64,000 bases of DNA from Myroides marinus (GTDB taxonomy: Bacteria; Bacteroidota; Bacteroidia; Flavobacteriales; Flavobacteriaceae): assembly GCF_900109075.1 (NCBI RefSeq), contig NZ_FNYS01000005.1, forward strand, positions 1 through 64,000. Reading direction: 5' to 3'. This document shows positions 34,260 through 45,987 of the stretch, piece by piece. Made by a program: the position numbers and the translations under genes. Every line of letters starts with the position of its first letter. Position 1 is the first letter of the stretch. Below the pieces are notes generated by a model that saw only the letters and a program-made list of their open reading frames with translations, did not search any database and was not told the DNA's origin.

Positions 34260-36392
34260 ATGCAAACCAAATATACCACTCAAGATAGAGGTGACAAAAA
34301 AGATTACCAACAGTATCTAGAAGCTATGGATGCAATAGCTATCGAAAAGGTGGCCTCGGCGAGTGTATTCTTTGAACCGAAACAGGGAAATATACTGGTA
34401 GATGTAGGTATGGCCTCAGGGACTAGTACTACTATTCTGGCTCAACTATTTCCTCAACTCGATATTATAGGTGTAGATATCAATCCAAAGATGGTGGATA
34501 TTGCTAATGAAACATATCAACTTCCCAATCTATCATTTAGAGAAGATGATGGAGAGAAGCTATTAACTTTTAAAGAGAATTCTGTAAGTGGTTTCTTTAA
34601 CTGCTCGGCTATACATCACATCACTTCTTATAACGATTATGACAACAACAGAGCCATCAATACACTGCGTAGACAAGTAGAATTACTTAAGGATAAAGGT
34701 GTATTAGTGATAAGAGACTTTGTCAAAGTAGAAGAAAAAGAGGTAATCATAGAGCTTTCTACAGTGTCAAAAAATACACGTCCAAGTGATAGTGTTCTAT
34801 TTATACAATTTGCCCAAACCGCTAGGTCATTAGCTGTAGAGAGAGGTTTTCCAATAGAGGAATTACCTTCTAATAAAGCCACTACTAGACGTTTTCAGGC
34901 ACATTATACAGATGTAGTGGAGTTCATACGTCGCAAAGATTATTACGCAAATTGGGATATAGAATTACAAGAAGAGTATGGATATTTTACTCAACATGAG
35001 TTCGAAGCTCTTTTTAAAGAGTTAGGTTTGCGCATCATTCTATCTACACCAATCTACAATCAATGGATTATTAATAATCGATATAAGAATGAGTTTGTCA
35101 TATATGACCTTAATGGACAGGAAATAGGATTCCCTCCTACTAATTACTTAATAGCTGGAGAGAAAGTATCTGGTGCAAAACAACTACAACTCACTAGACA
35201 TTTACCTAAAAGTAATAGACCATTTTTAGAATACGCTTCATTTAAGAATATCAAAACGGATAGAATATACGATGTTGTCAAACGTCCAAACAAGGTAATT
35301 GATGTCATCCCATATAAATTGGATGATAATGGCCTAAAGATAGTGGCTAAGCATGGATATCCTCGTCCATTAGCTAATGTCAATACTAGTAGCCCTGTGA
35401 TAGATGGCAAGAGCTATAGTGGTTATATTCCAGAAGGGTTAGCTCTAGCAGAGACAGTAGATATCGCTTCAGATATAGAAAAACGTTTTAATATACAAGC
35501 TTCTGACTACTCTACTAGTTCACATTCATTACAGTATTATACTTCTCCAGGAGGAATTAATGAAAAGGTAACTTCCATGTATGTGCAACTCAACAAAGAA
35601 GTACAACTAAATACACCGCTATCTGAAGGATACTCTGGCTTTAAAGATTCTGGGTATTTACATCAGTACGATACTGCTCAATTATTAAATACAGCACAGA
35701 CAGGTGCTTTAGTAGAAGCTAGACTAGAGGTTAATATTTATAATTTATTCTTTAAGCTTAATATCCCTCTACCTAAATGGCTTGGAGCTAAAATCGAGAT
35801 ACCTAATACTTCAGAGATTATAAGTAGTTCTCTAGAAGAGTTATTGCTAATTCAATCCTCAGATTATACGACTAGTGAGGTGTCATCAGGCTTTTTAAAA
35901 ACAAGTAGAGCTATATTCTCTGAAATAGGAATAGATAATAGTCAGGCTATTTTAGAGTATACTTATCCAGCTAAATATAGTACGAATACTCTAGTGGTTC
36001 TTCCTTTGTTTAAACAGAAAAACAAAGTTTATTTAGGTCTTGAACTAAGAAGTTTACCTGTACCTCAATTATTTACTGACAATAGTTCTATATTAACTGT
36101 ACCTGCTTATAGATTAAATAAAGAAGTCACTAACTATTACGATTTAGAACAGTATATTACTTCATTGAAAATAGGAAATAGTTGTGTATTAAACTTCTCT
36201 AAACTAGGAGAAAAGTACTTCCCTAGTGTAGGAATTACATCTGAACAAGTATATCCATACTTGATATCATTAGATCAACCGACTCCTACACTAAGATGGG
36301 TAGACATAGATGATTTATACAACAACTTAGAAAAGATAGAAGATGCTCATTTACTCATCACTTTGTGCCGATTAAAACACAGTCTTTCTTAG
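34260..36392 (+). CDS. SAM methyltransferase fused to two nudix-like segments
   Basis: 710 residues, cytosolic. Residues ~1-275 are a class I methyltransferase: motif I LVDVGMASGT at 46-55, acidic Asp73 (IIGVDINPKMV) and FNCSAIHHI at 113-121. Residues ~335-455 and ~560-710 each end in a similar block, YYTSPGGINEKV at 426-437 and YFPSVGITSEQV at 653-664, which resembles the region after the nudix box in ADP-ribose pyrophosphatase-type proteins (SPG..E). A proper nudix box (G-x5-E-x7-RE-x2-EE) is not visible; only a degenerate IPEGLALAETV at 390-400 is. So catalysis there is doubtful. The substrate is unknown; monocistronic. Confidence 0.65.
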   Translation: MQTKYTTQDRGDKKDYQQYLEAMDAIAIEKVASASVFFEPKQGNILVDVGMASGTSTTILAQLFPQLDIIGVDINPKMVDIANETYQLPNLSFREDDGEKLLTFKENSVSGFFNCSAIHHITSYNDYDNNRAINTLRRQVELLKDKGVLVIRDFVKVEEKEVIIELSTVSKNTRPSDSVLFIQFAQTARSLAVERGFPIEELPSNKATTRRFQAHYTDVVEFIRRKDYYANWDIELQEEYGYFTQHEFEALFKELGLRIILSTPIYNQWIINNRYKNEFVIYDLNGQEIGFPPTNYLIAGEKVSGAKQLQLTRHLPKSNRPFLEYASFKNIKTDRIYDVVKRPNKVIDVIPYKLDDNGLKIVAKHGYPRPLANVNTSSPVIDGKSYSGYIPEGLALAETVDIASDIEKRFNIQASDYSTSSHSLQYYTSPGGINEKVTSMYVQLNKEVQLNTPLSEGYSGFKDSGYLHQYDTAQLLNTAQTGALVEARLEVNIYNLFFKLNIPLPKWLGAKIEIPNTSEIISSSLEELLLIQSSDYTTSEVSSGFLKTSRAIFSEIGIDNSQAILEYTYPAKYSTNTLVVLPLFKQKNKVYLGLELRSLPVPQLFTDNSSILTVPAYRLNKEVTNYYDLEQYITSLKIGNSCVLNFSKLGEKYFPSVGITSEQVYPYLISLDQPTPTLRWVDIDDLYNNLEKIEDAHLLITLCRLKHSLS

Positions 36393-36524
36393 ATTTAAAA
36401 TACTCATACATTAGCAGCTACTCTCCATAGCTGCTAATATTTTGAAAAGCACCTCACAAAAGTTTAAAAACACAACAATACACTCGATAACATAGAAAAC
36501 ATTGTTAAAAAAAATGTTAATTTA

Positions 36525-36538
36525 GTAGTTTAAACTAC
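36525..36538. promoter_or_regulatory. 14-bp perfect palindrome before the M48 protease gene
   Basis: GTAGTTTAAACTAC is self-complementary and ends ten bases before the ATG. Its position, at or just past the probable transcription start, would suit a repressor operator. No regulator gene is adjacent. Confidence 0.4.
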
Positions 36539-36548
36539 CTAATTAAAT

Positions 36549-38600
36549 ATGAATCAAGCTGTAGAAGTATCAAAAGACTTTAAAAATAGCGCCACAAAAG
36601 CAATCATAAGTATTGTAGTATTCTTAGTTTTTTACTTGGCTATTTTATCATTAGCTATATATGGATTTACTCTTTCATTAAAAGCTGCAAAAGCTATTAT
36701 TAGTAGTAAAGCTAACTTATATACAGGAGCTCTCGCATTATTTATTATTGGTTTTGCTGGTGCTCTACTATTCTTCTTAATTAAGTTTATTTTCAAACCA
36801 AATAAACACGATCGATCACACTTAATCGAAATTACAGAGCAAGAAGAACCTGAGTTATTTGCGTTTATTCAAGAGATTGTTCTGGATATAAATGTGGACT
36901 TCCCTAAAAAGATATTTTTAACTACAGAGGTCAATGCTGCTGTATTCTATGACTCCACATTCTTAAGCATGTTCTACCCTGTACGAAAAAATCTGATGAT
37001 AGGTATGGGACTTATCAACACATATACACGCTTAGAATTAAAAGCTATTATTGCACATGAGTTTGGGCACTTTTCTCAAAGAAGTATGAAAGCTGGTAGT
37101 TATGTTAGCAATGTAAATCACATGATTTTTAATATGCTTTATGATAATGATTCATACAATAAATATATGGCTAAAGTAGCTAGTACTCATGGTTACATCA
37201 CTATACTTATGTATTTTATGGAGTTTGCAATCAAGGCGATACAATGGGTATTACGTATACTCTATAAAGTAGTAAACAAGAATTACTTGGCTCTATCTAA
37301 GCAAATGGAATATCACGCTGATGAAGTGGCGGCTACATTAGTAGGATATAAACCACTAGAAACCTCTCTATATCGAATAGAATTAGCTGATAAAGCCTTT
37401 AATACAGCTATTAATATCTATGTTAACCATATAAAAGAACAGACTAAAAGCAGTAACTTATTTACAGAACAGAGCTATATATTAACAGAGCTAGCAAAAG
37501 AGAATTCTAATGACTTTATGGGAACTTTACCTATTGTTAAAGAAGGAGATATTGATAGATTTAAGCGTTCTAAAATAGAGTTCAATGACCATTGGAATAC
37601 ACATCCAAGTACATTACAACGCATAGATAGATTAAAGTCATTATTCTTACTTGAAGTTGAAGAAGATGAAACTCTTGCCAATACCCTATTTAAAGATATT
37701 AATCAAACACAAAAAATGCTTACAAATAAGTTATTTGAAGATGCACTTGATAATAAAACTCAACTAACGACAACATTAGAAGACTTTAAACAACACTATC
37801 AACAATATAAAAGAGACAATACTTTCCACAAATATTACAAACATTATTACGATTACAACAATCCTAAAATATTTGATCTTAATGATGCTTTACACCTAAA
37901 TAAAAAAGTAAGCAAAGATGAAATCTATGATAAAAAATCGATAGAAATGTCTTTACAACTAGCTGGGCTACACGACGACCAAGGTACACTTAATGATGTC
38001 CTAAACAACAATAAAGAACTTAAATATCTACACTATAATCAAGAGAAATACAAAAGAAATCAGTTCAGTCAGCTTAGCGATAAATTAGCTACTGATCGAA
38101 AAGAATTAGAGGAACAGTTAAAACTACACGATATAAAAGTGTATCAATACTTTCTTCAATTAGAAAGTATTCAGAACAAAGAGCCCCTTTTAAAAAGATA
38201 TTATGAGGATTTCTTTAGTGAGGATAGTTTATATGACAAAAGAATGGAATTGTACCAAAATATAGTATACAATCTTAGTGGCCTAAGAGATGGTATTGAC
38301 TTAGATACAGTCCGTAATATAACAAATCAATTGAGTAGAGCTCTTATACCTTTTATCTCCGAGATGAAAGCTCTCTTTGAATTGGATCACAATCAAAAAG
38401 ATATTACTATCGACATGTCAAAATACTTAGATCAGCTAGACAACATTAAAACATTTTTATATGGTGATAGATACAATGAAGAAGGATTTACTGCATTAAA
38501 CATCTGTCTAGATAACTATACGCTACTTACAATAAAGCATTTTTTCTATCTAAAGAAACAAGTACTAGATTATCAAATAACTTTACTACAAGAACAATAA
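36549..38600 (+). CDS. M48-family membrane-bound metallopeptidase
   Basis: 683 residues. Membrane helices lie at about 17-40 and 56-78. The zinc motif HEFGH is at 170-174 (AIIAHEFGHFSQRSMK), and the third ligand Glu is in MEYHADEVAATLVG near 255. A further hydrophobic segment (about 220-240) lies between. The C-terminal ~330 residues are helical, probably coiled coil, and unique to this larger Bacteroidota type compared with HtpX/Ste24 (~290-330 aa). Probably degrades misfolded membrane proteins or specific substrates; the active site faces the cytosol in HtpX-like members. A 14-bp palindrome lies directly upstream. Confidence 0.88.
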   Translation: MNQAVEVSKDFKNSATKAIISIVVFLVFYLAILSLAIYGFTLSLKAAKAIISSKANLYTGALALFIIGFAGALLFFLIKFIFKPNKHDRSHLIEITEQEEPELFAFIQEIVLDINVDFPKKIFLTTEVNAAVFYDSTFLSMFYPVRKNLMIGMGLINTYTRLELKAIIAHEFGHFSQRSMKAGSYVSNVNHMIFNMLYDNDSYNKYMAKVASTHGYITILMYFMEFAIKAIQWVLRILYKVVNKNYLALSKQMEYHADEVAATLVGYKPLETSLYRIELADKAFNTAINIYVNHIKEQTKSSNLFTEQSYILTELAKENSNDFMGTLPIVKEGDIDRFKRSKIEFNDHWNTHPSTLQRIDRLKSLFLLEVEEDETLANTLFKDINQTQKMLTNKLFEDALDNKTQLTTTLEDFKQHYQQYKRDNTFHKYYKHYYDYNNPKIFDLNDALHLNKKVSKDEIYDKKSIEMSLQLAGLHDDQGTLNDVLNNNKELKYLHYNQEKYKRNQFSQLSDKLATDRKELEEQLKLHDIKVYQYFLQLESIQNKEPLLKRYYEDFFSEDSLYDKRMELYQNIVYNLSGLRDGIDLDTVRNITNQLSRALIPFISEMKALFELDHNQKDITIDMSKYLDQLDNIKTFLYGDRYNEEGFTALNICLDNYTLLTIKHFFYLKKQVLDYQITLLQEQ

Positions 38601-38610
38601 TATATTCAAG

Positions 38611-38643
38611 GGCTATACTTCTAAATAAATTAGAAGTATAGCC
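38611..38643. terminator. Bidirectional terminator between M48 and GNAT genes
   Basis: GGCTATACTTCTAA at 38611-38624 pairs exactly with 38630-38643 around five bases. It separates converging genes. Confidence 0.85.
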
Positions 38644-38647
38644 TTTC

Positions 38648-39133
38648 TTATTTAGTTTCAAATACTAAAATAGTACCGTCCCAACTATTCTCTTTAATCT
38701 CTTCATGACTCACTCCTACCTTAGTGTGAATGATTTTTCGCCAGAAACTTAAAGCAGGATCATTAGAACTAATCACTCCTATTTTCCATTTACCACTATG
38801 TTTAGATATAATATCTCTTGCAGCATAACTTCCTATCCCTTCTCTTCTATACTTCTTTAACACAAAGAATTCTACAAGCTCTAATACAGTTTCTTTAGTC
38901 AACTCTAACTCTGCATACCTTACAAGTGCAAAACCTGCTAAAACGCCATTAAAACGAATAAAATAAGCATAACGATCACTCTCTACAAAATAATAATCTA
39001 AATATGGATAATCATATAATCCCATTAAATCTAAATCTTCAGGATCATATTCTGTAAAATCATACTTGTACAATTGCATTAGATTGCGCAAAACTTGTTT
39101 CTCATCTAACTGAACTTTATCTATACTAATCAT
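38648..39133 (-). CDS. GNAT-family N-acetyltransferase
   Basis: 161 residues from the ATG at 39131-39133; the frame extends 15 codons upstream to a TTG, but those residues look unrelated. The acetyl-CoA-binding loop KKYRREGIGSYAARDI near 98-113 is the GNAT motif A, preceded by LVEFFVLKKY and followed by the motif B segment near SNDPALSFWRKIIH. The substrate is not known. Cytosolic. It converges on the M48 gene and has no operon partner. Confidence 0.88.
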   Translation of the reverse strand: MISIDKVQLDEKQVLRNLMQLYKYDFTEYDPEDLDLMGLYDYPYLDYYFVESDRYAYFIRFNGVLAGFALVRYAELELTKETVLELVEFFVLKKYRREGIGSYAARDIISKHSGKWKIGVISSNDPALSFWRKIIHTKVGVSHEEIKENSWDGTILVFETK

Positions 39134-39189
39134 AACATATCTTCTAATAACTTCTCTAAAATAAAAAACCTTTATCAATCAAGCATAAA

Positions 39190-39217
39190 AAAAGCCACTC
39201 TAAATAGAGTGGCTTTT
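39190..39217 (-). terminator. Terminator of secDF
   Basis: AAAAGCCACTCT at 39190-39201 pairs exactly with 39206-39217 around four bases, with a T-run on the minus strand. It lies 23 bases after the secDF stop codon. Confidence 0.9.
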
Positions 39218-39239
39218 CTGTATATTTTTTTGAAAACAA

Positions 39240-42233
39240 TTATGCTTTTTCAGCGATAAGCTCTTCTTGAGCTTCTTTATGTCTTCTTTCAATTTCTTCT
39301 TTATCTTTTCTTGGCATTGTATCCACTAATACTGGAGTAGCTAAGAATAATGAAGAGTAAGTACCTACAATAATACCAATTAACATCGCAAAGATAAATC
39401 CTCTAATTGAATCACCTCCAAATACGAACATGATTAATAATACTAAGATTAAAGTAAGCGAAGTATTGATAGTTCTAGATAATGTAGTATTTACTGAGTC
39501 ATTAACGATTTTGTTAAAATCACCTTTTGTTTTACCAGCGATATACTCACGTACACGGTCAAAAACAATTACGGTATCATTCATAGAGTATCCAATAACT
39601 GTCAAGATTGCAGCGATAAAGTGCTGATCAATCTCCATATGCCAAGGCATAAACTTATAAGTCAATGAGTAAATACCTAATACGAAAATAACGTCGTGTG
39701 CAACAGATACGATAGCTCCTAATGAATATTGCCATTTTCTGAATGAAATCACTAAGTATACAAAGATAGCAGCCATAGAACCTAATACAGCCCAATAAGC
39801 ATTTTGCTTAACGTCTTTCGCCATACTTGGACCTACTTTAGACGCTTGAATAACTCCTAACGTTTTACCTTCAGTAGCATTTACAAATTGCTCGTAAGTC
39901 ATTGGTGAAGAATAGTATCCTTTTAACCCTTCGTATAATTTTTCATTAACTTCTTGGTCAACTGCAGCTCCTTCTTCTTCTACTTTATATTTAGTAGTTA
40001 ATTTCAACTGTTGTTTGTTACCAAATACTTTAGCTTCAACATTAACTCCAAATACTTCTCCTAATTTATCACTTACTTCATTAGCAGTAACTTCTTTGTC
40101 AAATTTAACTTGGAATGTTCTACCTCCTACGAAGTCAGTTCCTTGGTCAAATCCATTAACAAAGAAAGAAGCAAAAGAAACAACTACAATGATTAAAGAT
40201 AATCCGTAAGTAAATTTCTTAACTTTTAAGAAGTCAAAATGGAAGTTAGTAAACCAGTTTTTAGTGATACCAGTACAGAATGCTAATGATCTACCAGCTT
40301 TAACGTCTCTATCCATAAAGATACGAGCGATAAAGATTGAAGTAAATAATGAAGTAGCAATACCAATTAACAATGTAGTAGCAAATCCTTTGATTGGTCC
40401 TGAACCAAAAGCAAATAGGATAACCCCTGTTAATATGTGAGTAACGTTAGCATCAACAATAGGACGCATCGCTCCATGCCAGCTATAAGATTCTTTAATT
40501 GTATCAGCTAAGTTCATTCCTTTACGCAAACACTCTTTTGCTCGCTCAGAAATAATAATATTCGCATCCACAGCAGTACCCATAGTTAACACGATACCAG
40601 CAATACCAGGTAAAGTTAATACAGCACCTAAACTAGCTAAAATTCCGAATAAGAATAATAAGTTAGCTAATAAAGCTACGTTAGCATACCATCCAGCTCT
40701 ACCATAGTAGAATGCCATCCAAGCAGCAACGATAATTAAACCAGCAACAGCAGATAACATACCAGCATCGATAGCTTGTTGTCCTAATGATGGTCCTACG
40801 ATTTCTGATTGAACAATATCAGCACCTGCAGGTAATTTACCAGCACGTAAGATATTAGCTAAGTCTTTTGCATCAGCAACTGTAAAATCTCCAGAGATTG
40901 AAGATCTACCACCTGAGATAGGTCCACTAGTTACACCTGGTGCAGAATAAACAATATTATCTAATACAATAGCAATATTTGAATTTTCAGTATAAGCTTT
41001 CCCTGTTAACTCTTCCCAAATTTTAGCTCCTTTAGGACTCATAGTCATACCTACTACAGGACGGCTGAATTGATCATACTCGTCTTGAGCACTAGTAACT
41101 ACACTTCCACTTAAAGGAGGAATACCTTCTCTATTTGTTTTTAAAGCATATAACTCTACTAAATCTGGAGCTTTTTTACTTGGTTTACCCCATGCAAAAC
41201 GAGCATATTTCTGATCTGCAGGTAATAAGTTACGTACATCAGCTCTGTTTAAGTAAGCATTTACTTTAACAGTATCTTTAGTTTGGAAATATCCTAAGAT
41301 TGGGCTTCCTTGTTGTCCACCCATTGCAAATAAATCTAATAAAGGATTAAACTCCTTATTAGCAGTATTACCCATTGAGTCTTTAGCTACAGTACCTAAT
41401 AAAGCTTCTACATCAGAGTTAGCTTTATTTTCAGTTTTAGCAGCTTGTGCATTTTGAGCAGGTTGTTTTTCTGTAGTTTTTAAGTACTCATTAGCAGCCA
41501 TGATATAGTTTCCTATCTCATCTACTTTATAAGTTTCCCAGAACTCTAACTGAGCAGTACTTTGTAATAAATTTTTAATACGATCTACATCTTTTGCTCC
41601 TGGAAGCTCAACTAAGATACGACCTGTATCACCTAACATTTGGATGTTTGGTTGAGACACACCGAACTTGTCGATACGCTCTCTAAATACACGGTAAGCA
41701 CTTTCGATAGATTCTTTTACTTTTTTATCTAAAATAGCTTTTACTTGGCTATCAGACATTCCTACAGTAATCTCGCTTAAATTTCTATTTGCAAAAATAT
41801 CTGCAGACGCTAACTTCACATTTCCTTTTGATTCTTTATCAAAAGCAGTGTAGAATGCATCTAGGTAACTTTGGTTACCTTGTCTTTGTGATTCAGCTTC
41901 CGCTAAAGCTTTGTTGAAAGTAGCGTTTTTTGAGTTATTAGCTAAACCTTTTAAAATGTCTTTGATTGATATCTGTAACGTAACATTAATCCCTCCTTCT
42001 AAGTCTAATCCTTTATTGATTTGCTTAGCTCTCACTTCATTGAATGTTTGTCCTAGAAATACCGTTTGGTTACCAATTGAATCAAGGTATTGTAATTCTT
42101 TTGTCGAATCACCACCAGCAAAAGCTTTCGCTTTATCCTCATAGTGATTGGTAACAAAGGTAAATGACAGTTGGTAAATACTTACCAATGCAAAGATAAT
42201 TGCAAAAAATTTAACGAGTCCTTTGTTTTGCAT
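39240..42233 (-). CDS. secDF: Fused protein-export subunit SecDF
   Basis: 997 residues joining SecD and SecF in one chain, as is usual in Bacteroidota. The SecD half (about 1-640) has an N-terminal membrane helix, the large periplasmic P1 domain with GLDLEGGINVTLQ and GRILVELPGAKD, then five helices with TMGTAVDANIIISERAKE. The SecF half (about 660-997) has FVGGRTFQVKFD and GYSMNDTVIVFDRVRE. It uses the proton gradient to complete SecA-driven secretion and to pull folded proteins on the periplasmic side. Monocistronic, with a full TTG/TAnnTTTG promoter upstream and a terminator. Confidence 0.97.
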   Translation of the reverse strand: MQNKGLVKFFAIIFALVSIYQLSFTFVTNHYEDKAKAFAGGDSTKELQYLDSIGNQTVFLGQTFNEVRAKQINKGLDLEGGINVTLQISIKDILKGLANNSKNATFNKALAEAESQRQGNQSYLDAFYTAFDKESKGNVKLASADIFANRNLSEITVGMSDSQVKAILDKKVKESIESAYRVFRERIDKFGVSQPNIQMLGDTGRILVELPGAKDVDRIKNLLQSTAQLEFWETYKVDEIGNYIMAANEYLKTTEKQPAQNAQAAKTENKANSDVEALLGTVAKDSMGNTANKEFNPLLDLFAMGGQQGSPILGYFQTKDTVKVNAYLNRADVRNLLPADQKYARFAWGKPSKKAPDLVELYALKTNREGIPPLSGSVVTSAQDEYDQFSRPVVGMTMSPKGAKIWEELTGKAYTENSNIAIVLDNIVYSAPGVTSGPISGGRSSISGDFTVADAKDLANILRAGKLPAGADIVQSEIVGPSLGQQAIDAGMLSAVAGLIIVAAWMAFYYGRAGWYANVALLANLLFLFGILASLGAVLTLPGIAGIVLTMGTAVDANIIISERAKECLRKGMNLADTIKESYSWHGAMRPIVDANVTHILTGVILFAFGSGPIKGFATTLLIGIATSLFTSIFIARIFMDRDVKAGRSLAFCTGITKNWFTNFHFDFLKVKKFTYGLSLIIVVVSFASFFVNGFDQGTDFVGGRTFQVKFDKEVTANEVSDKLGEVFGVNVEAKVFGNKQQLKLTTKYKVEEEGAAVDQEVNEKLYEGLKGYYSSPMTYEQFVNATEGKTLGVIQASKVGPSMAKDVKQNAYWAVLGSMAAIFVYLVISFRKWQYSLGAIVSVAHDVIFVLGIYSLTYKFMPWHMEIDQHFIAAILTVIGYSMNDTVIVFDRVREYIAGKTKGDFNKIVNDSVNTTLSRTINTSLTLILVLLIMFVFGGDSIRGFIFAMLIGIIVGTYSSLFLATPVLVDTMPRKDKEEIERRHKEAQEELIAEKA

Positions 42234-42272
42234 TATTACTAAAAATTAATTATTTACTTTTTTTAAAACGAG

Positions 42273-42303
42273 CAAATATATGATATAGACGATGATTAAC
42301 CAA
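42273..42303 (-). promoter_or_regulatory. secDF promoter
   Basis: On the minus strand TTG (42301-42303) is followed after 20 bases by TATATTTG (42273-42280), an exact Bacteroidota-type promoter. The ATG lies 39 bases downstream of the -7 box. Confidence 0.7.
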
Positions 42304-42375
42304 TTCTTTCGTTAAGAATATCAACAAAAGAAACAATTTATTTAACCTATATTTTAACATTTAAGCTCAATAGTC

Positions 42376-43302
42376 CTATACTGTAAGTTCTTTATTGGTA
42401 TTATGCACAGCTTCTACACTAGCCAAGAACTTCTCAGTCTCCTTATCATTAAGATTGATTTCTACGATTTCTTCTAAACCATTCTTACCTATAATACAAG
42501 GAACACCAATACACAATCCCTTCTGTCCGTATTCTCCATCTAAAAGAACAGAACAAGGAATCATACGTTTAAAGTCATATAAGATACTTTCAACCACATT
42601 AGCTACAGCAGCTCCTGGTGCATACCAAGCTGATGTACCTAATAATTTAGTTAAAGTAGCACCACCCACCATTGTTGATTTGCAGACTTCTTCTTGCTCC
42701 TCTAAACTTAACAACTCAGTTACAGGCATTCCTTTATATGTAGCATAACGAATTAAAGGAATCATAGTTGTATCACCATGTCCTCCTATTACCATTCCCT
42801 CAATATCATAAACAGGTTTGTTTAATTTTTGAGATAAGAAATATTTGAAACGAGCAGAATCTAATGCTCCTCCCATACCAATAATTCTCTTACGATCTAA
42901 TCCTGTTATTTTTAAAGCAGCTAATGTCATTGTATCCAATGGATTAGTTACCATAACAAAAATAGCATTAGGTGAATATTTTAAAGCACTTTCCATTACT
43001 GATTTTACAACAGCAGCATTAGTACCTATTAACTCTTCTCTTGTCATACCAGGTTTTCTAGGAATACCTGAAGTAACTACTATCACTTCACTATTTGCAG
43101 TCAAGCTGTAATCATTAGAAGATCCTTTTACGATTGTATCAAACTTTGAATTAGATGCACATTGCATAATATCCATTGCTTTTCCCTCAGCATATCCCTC
43201 AGCAATATCTACCAAAACAACTTCACTAGCAATACGTCTGTTTGCAATAACTTCAGCACATGTAGCTCCTACATTTCCTGCCCCAATAATAGTAACTTTC
43301 AT
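42376..43302 (-). CDS. mdh: Malate dehydrogenase (LDH-like type)
   Basis: 308 residues. NAD-binding GAGNVG at 7-12, Asp in VLVDIAEG, the substrate loop with RKPGMTREE (catalytic Arg), TNPLDTMT, and the proton-relay His in VIGGHGDTT near 173-179. It oxidises malate to oxaloacetate in the citric acid cycle. The Arg in the active-site loop (IPRKPGM) fits MDH rather than LDH. It lies downstream of secDF in the opposite order, with no clear partner. Confidence 0.95.
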   Translation of the reverse strand: MKVTIIGAGNVGATCAEVIANRRIASEVVLVDIAEGYAEGKAMDIMQCASNSKFDTIVKGSSNDYSLTANSEVIVVTSGIPRKPGMTREELIGTNAAVVKSVMESALKYSPNAIFVMVTNPLDTMTLAALKITGLDRKRIIGMGGALDSARFKYFLSQKLNKPVYDIEGMVIGGHGDTTMIPLIRYATYKGMPVTELLSLEEQEEVCKSTMVGGATLTKLLGTSAWYAPGAAVANVVESILYDFKRMIPCSVLLDGEYGQKGLCIGVPCIIGKNGLEEIVEINLNDKETEKFLASVEAVHNTNKELTV

Positions 43303-43329
43303 AAACTCTAACTTTTATATTGAAAAAAA

Positions 43330-43358
43330 AGGTCAAGGCATTAAAAAATGCTTGACCT
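43330..43358 (-). terminator. Terminator of gyrB
   Basis: AGGTCAAG-GCATT at 43330-43342 pairs with AATGC-TTGACCT (43347-43358) with one bulged base, and eight T follow on the minus strand. It begins ~24 bases after the gyrB stop codon. Confidence 0.85.
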
Positions 43359-43382
43359 CTATTAAATTATATCATCTAAATA

Positions 43383-45332
<1,950 letters not shown>

Positions 45333-45348
45333 CTAAATATCTAACGTA

Positions 45349-45379
45349 CAAATATAACATATTAATAAGACTTTATCAA
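45349..45379 (-). promoter_or_regulatory. gyrB promoter
   Basis: Minus-strand TTG (45377-45379), 20 bases, then TATATTTG (45349-45356). The gyrB ATG is 25 bases downstream of the -7 box. Confidence 0.7.
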
Positions 45380-45429
45380 CCCTAAACTAGCTTAAAATGC
45401 CTAATTATAAGAAATAAATCCATAAAAAA

Positions 45430-45452
45430 ACGCAGGTGTTTTACACCTGCGT
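45430..45452 (-). terminator. Terminator of the GreA-like gene
   Basis: ACGCAGGTGT at 45430-45439 pairs exactly with 45443-45452 around three bases; seven T follow on the minus strand. It starts 20 bases after the stop at 45473. Confidence 0.92.
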
Positions 45453-45472
45453 CCTATACTATTATCTCCTTT

Positions 45473-45922
45473 TTATTCTAACTCGTGAACTGTAAATTCA
45501 CAGTTATTAAAAGTAAATCTATCATGTAACTTTCTACCTAATAACTCCTTGGCGATTGGAGCATCCATAGAAACTGCTAATATTGATTTGCCATCTACAT
45601 TAATTTTTGGCAAAGCTGCTGAAAAGAACAAATAGACAGAATTAATTTGAACAAAACTACCGAATTCCACAACAGAACTCTCTTTTTCTTCGTCGATCTT
45701 AGCTACTATATCACGCATTGCGATATTTTCTAAAATCTTTTTGCTTAAGTTTTCTTGTTCTAAATGCATCATCGAAAGGCTTGTCTCATGTTTATCCCCT
45801 GCAGAACTTTTGGCGTCATTCTGAGCGTCTAAAGACATATCTTCTATAATCCCTTGCAATGCATCAATCTTGTCATTTAACCGTTCTAAACAAATTGTTT
45901 TTAACTTCTTCTTTAGTGTCAT
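45473..45922 (-). CDS. GreA/GreB-like transcription factor
   Basis: 149 residues. The first ~75 residues are helical and could form the antiparallel coiled coil that enters the RNA polymerase secondary channel, with polar/acidic DAKSSAGDKHETS at the tip (about 35-47). The C-terminal ~70 residues (VEFGSFVQINSVYLFFSAALPKI ... SPIAKELLGRK-like) resemble the FKBP-like Gre C-domain, including the conserved motif of small residues before LLGRK. It lacks the canonical GDLKENAEY tip of GreA, so cleavage activity is uncertain. Its leader has a hairpin and a promoter of its own. Confidence 0.7.
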   Translation of the reverse strand: MTLKKKLKTICLERLNDKIDALQGIIEDMSLDAQNDAKSSAGDKHETSLSMMHLEQENLSKKILENIAMRDIVAKIDEEKESSVVEFGSFVQINSVYLFFSAALPKINVDGKSILAVSMDAPIAKELLGRKLHDRFTFNNCEFTVHELE

Positions 45923-45941
45923 TATTCCGTTTTTAATATCC

Positions 45942-45964
45942 TCTCACTTTTGGCTTAAGTGAGA
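45942..45964 (-). promoter_or_regulatory. Hairpin in the leader of the GreA-like gene
   Basis: TCTCACTT at 45942-45949 pairs exactly with AAGTGAGA at 45957-45964. It lies between the promoter (-7 box at 45988-45995) and the ATG at 45922, so it would be in the mRNA leader. No U-run follows, so it is not a terminator. Confidence 0.4.
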
Positions 45965-45987
45965 AAATGCTTTGTTGTTTGTGACGA

